Position numbers and translations under genes: made by a program. Shown here piece by piece: positions 29,612 through 31,919 of a stretch of 31,919 bases of DNA. The stretch is from the NCBI GenBank assembly GCA_964586595.1, contig CAZPHB010000025.1:1-31919 (forward strand), in the 5' to 3' direction. The notes under the pieces were generated by a model. The model did not search any database. It saw nothing but the letters and a program-made list of their open reading frames with translations, and was not told the origin of the DNA. Origin of the DNA: REEB481 sp964586595 (GTDB lineage: Bacteria > Bacteroidota > Bacteroidia > NS11-12g > UBA955). The stretch's first letter is position 1. Each line of letters begins with the position of its first letter.

Positions 29612-31919
29612 GTGCGTTATTTCTGGATGCTATTCGCAGTTCTGGGTTCGCAGGCCTTTGCGCAGGGTCTGGTGCAGTCTGGTGCCCACATTGTGGTTAC
29701 CGATGGCGCCTTCTTGATTGTGGCGCAGGGCCAGGGGGATTACACCGCCAGAGGCGATGCCAGAATTACCTTGTCGGCAAACGCCCGATTCAGGGTTTAT
29801 GGCGATTGGAACAACAACGGAAGCACACCCGTATTCACCAACAACAACGGCCGGGTGGAGCTTTGGGGGGTTAACCAAGTCATCGGCGGCAGCAACATGA
29901 CCGCTTTCCCCGACTTGTCGCTGGTAGGTTTCGGCGCCAAAAGACTCACCCAAAACACACTGGTAGGCGGTGGATTCAACAAAGGCGGCTCCGGGATGCT
30001 GCGCCTGTTTGGCAATTCCCTGGACCTTCAAGGCAATACGCTGATCATCAACAACAGAAACCCAACAGCCATCATGTTTTCCGGTGCCGGGGGCATCATC
30101 TCCGAAAACCCTCCCGGATCGGGTTACAGCAAGGTGCAGTGGAACATCCGCGACGGCGTTGGCGGGCCGGTATTTACCGTTCCCTTCGTCACACGCACCG
30201 GCACACGCGTTCCCTTTGTATTCACCTGCAACACCATCGGGGTACAAACCGCTGCCGACTCGGGTTTCTTCCGGGTATGCACCTATCCTACAGCCAATGT
30301 TCCTGTGCCAAACAACCGGCCTTTACCCACCGGTGTGTTTCATTCAGAAAATGAATGCCAGGGCGAAAACAGCCAACGGCTGATTGACCGTTTCTGGGTT
30401 GTGGAAGATGCAGGCTACACCACAAAACCGGATGCCACGCTTTCCTTTACCTACGCTGCGGCAGAACTGACCGCCAGCAACAATACCATTACGGAATCCA
30501 GTGTGGGCGCAGTGAAATGGATGCCTGCCACCAACAGCTGGAACTATCCGCCCAAGGGAACGGTGAATACCACCAACAACCAGGTGGTGTATCGCGCAGG
30601 AACCGGATTCAGCGGAAACTGGACCATCAGCGATACCACGCCCTATCCCAAAGCGGCCTTCTCCATTACCGGAACCTGCGAATCAGACAGTATTCTGTTC
30701 AAAGACCAGTCTGGCATAGGTGCCACAGATAAAGTAGCTTCTTGGCAATGGAACTTCGGCAACGGAAGACTGGGCAGTGTGCAACATCCGGTTTCCTATT
30801 ATTCTCCTTCAGGGGTTTATACGGCACGCCTGATCATTCGCTCGGAAAGTGGTTGCCAGGATACGGTTTATAAAAATCTGGTCATCATTCCGAAGCCTAC
30901 CGCCAAGATGCTGGTGCGCGACACCTGCGAAAATGCCGCAGTGAAGTTCGAATCTCAAAGCTGGCCCGGCGCAGGGTTCATTACCGGAACATATTGGGAT
31001 TTCGGCATGGGCGGACCACTGGTGAACGCCAAACAGGCCTCCTATTTCTACGGCGGCGTAGGCATTCCCACGGTTCGTCTGATTGTGTACAACAGCAATG
31101 GCTGCAAAGACACCGCCGAACGAACCTTGTTTATCGCGCCCAAGCCTTACGCGCAGATTAGCTTCGACAACGATTGTCAGTACACGCCCATCAGTTTTAA
31201 AAATGGTTCAGCCGCAGGCGGCGGAAGCATCACCTCCTACAAATGGGACTTCGGCAACAAACGCTTCTCTGCCAATCCCGACGAAACCGTAAGCTACGCG
31301 AAACACGGCTCCTATCAGGTAACAATGTCCGTACAAAACAGCTACGGCTGCGGCGATACCGTGGTGAAGCCGCTTACGGTTTATCCGCGTGCCATAGCCA
31401 AATTCGACTATACACCGGAAGAGCCGCGTATGCTGGAACCCATCCAATTCCGCAATCTGTCGCAATACGACAGTTCCTGGTACTGGGATTTCGGAGACCT
31501 GTTTTTCGACAACGTGGCATCACCCACGCACGCCTACGATATGTACGGCAAATACACGGTTACACTGGTTGCCAATACGCCTTACGGCTGCGACGATACC
31601 GCCATAGCCAGCCTGATTGCGCGTTCCAAACCCTTGTATTGGTTCCCGAATGTTTTCACCCCGGGATCCAGTGCAGGCATGAACGACCTGTTTGGCCTGT
31701 ACACGCCGTCGGCCCTGCAAAATGCCATCACCAACTACCACCTGATCATTTACAACCTGTGGGGTGAAATCGTGTTCCAGTCGCGCGACCCGAAAAAACT
31801 CTGGGATGGCACAGCTGGAGGCAAGGTTTGTCCGCAGGGCGCCTACGTGTATCGCTGTACCTTCAACAACCCTGAAAACGAAATCACCGCCTTCAGCGGA
31901 GATGTAACGCTGGTGCGCT
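29612..31919 (+). CDS. Secreted PKD-repeat protein with T9SS type B sorting domain (3' end at window edge)
   Basis: The frame is open from GTG 29612 to the window end, 769 codons. The N-terminus is a signal peptide (VRYFWMLFAVLGSQAFAQ, cleavage after AFA); ATG 29627, five codons in, is an alternative start. Residues about 19-350 are a beta-rich region of unknown type. PKD-like modules follow with signatures near residue 380 (WQWNFGNGR), 462 (YWDFGMGG), 545 (YKWDFGN) and 625 (WYWDFGD). From about 676 is the gliding-motility C-terminal domain (FPNVFTPGSSAGMNDLFGLY, LIIYNLWGEIVFQSRD, CPQGAYVYRCTF, ending GDVTLVR). As relatives end at this point and the next base is T, the stop codon is probably just beyond the window. 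It starts four bases after the S74 gene and is likely cotranscribed with it. Confidence 0.9.
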   Translation, partial: MRYFWMLFAVLGSQAFAQGLVQSGAHIVVTDGAFLIVAQGQGDYTARGDARITLSANARFRVYGDWNNNGSTPVFTNNNGRVELWGVNQVIGGSNMTAFPDLSLVGFGAKRLTQNTLVGGGFNKGGSGMLRLFGNSLDLQGNTLIINNRNPTAIMFSGAGGIISENPPGSGYSKVQWNIRDGVGGPVFTVPFVTRTGTRVPFVFTCNTIGVQTAADSGFFRVCTYPTANVPVPNNRPLPTGVFHSENECQGENSQRLIDRFWVVEDAGYTTKPDATLSFTYAAAELTASNNTITESSVGAVKWMPATNSWNYPPKGTVNTTNNQVVYRAGTGFSGNWTISDTTPYPKAAFSITGTCESDSILFKDQSGIGATDKVASWQWNFGNGRLGSVQHPVSYYSPSGVYTARLIIRSESGCQDTVYKNLVIIPKPTAKMLVRDTCENAAVKFESQSWPGAGFITGTYWDFGMGGPLVNAKQASYFYGGVGIPTVRLIVYNSNGCKDTAERTLFIAPKPYAQISFDNDCQYTPISFKNGSAAGGGSITSYKWDFGNKRFSANPDETVSYAKHGSYQVTMSVQNSYGCGDTVVKPLTVYPRAIAKFDYTPEEPRMLEPIQFRNLSQYDSSWYWDFGDLFFDNVASPTHAYDMYGKYTVTLVANTPYGCDDTAIASLIARSKPLYWFPNVFTPGSSAGMNDLFGLYTPSALQNAITNYHLIIYNLWGEIVFQSRDPKKLWDGTAGGKVCPQGAYVYRCTFNNPENEITAFSGDVTLVR

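Overview
The window is a Bacteroidota chromosome segment. Three proteins end in the gliding-motility-associated C-terminal domain that serves as a type IX secretion (type B) sorting signal, several promoters carry the Bacteroidota -7 element TAnnTTTG, and there is little sign of Shine-Dalgarno sequences. Class and genus cannot be fixed from the sequence; a gliding or surface-active, T9SS-bearing lineage is likely.

Region 1 (about 1-7225) is accessory. It opens with the 3' end of an IS4-family transposase. Then, all on the minus strand, come a low-GC run of unknown genes (one split by a frameshift in an A-tract), a MntA antitoxin with a HepT toxin broken by two in-frame TAA codons, a TacA/TacT (DUF1778/GNAT) toxin-antitoxin pair, and an AbiEi/AbiEii pair. 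A tRNA-Arg(CCG) gene on the plus strand lies in the middle, preceded by three tRNA-derived repeats that share a 69-bp hairpin-rich insert in the D-loop. The AbiE pair is bracketed by a 75-bp direct repeat which is a copy of the promoter and first codons of the next core gene, so it looks inserted at that point.

Region 2 (7226-19709) is compact core genome, all on the plus strand with many 1-20 nt overlaps: an S41 C-terminal processing protease, a TauE/SafE-type permease and an M28 peptidase with PDZ form one operon; then a DUF5678 gene coupled to a retropepsin-like aspartic protease with a SEC-C tail; then metF, rsgA, a small envelope protein, a B12-binding protein, enoyl-CoA hydratase, a membrane metallophosphoesterase, recX, lgt and holB.

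Region 3 (19821-31919) is surface biology plus one housekeeping gene. An ECF sigma factor overlaps a predicted membrane anti-sigma-like protein that unusually ends in a T9SS type B sorting domain. Next is a 1590-aa secreted PKD-repeat protein with the same sorting domain, a strong terminator whose T-tract doubles as the -7 box of mnmE, mnmE itself, a secreted repeat protein with a C-terminal S74 (endosialidase-type) autoprotease/chaperone domain, and a 769-codon PKD/T9SS protein cut by the window end.

The most notable points are the tRNA-Arg-derived repeats with a constant D-loop insert, the promoter duplication that brackets AbiE, and the sigma/anti-sigma pair whose anti-sigma partner carries a T9SS sorting domain.
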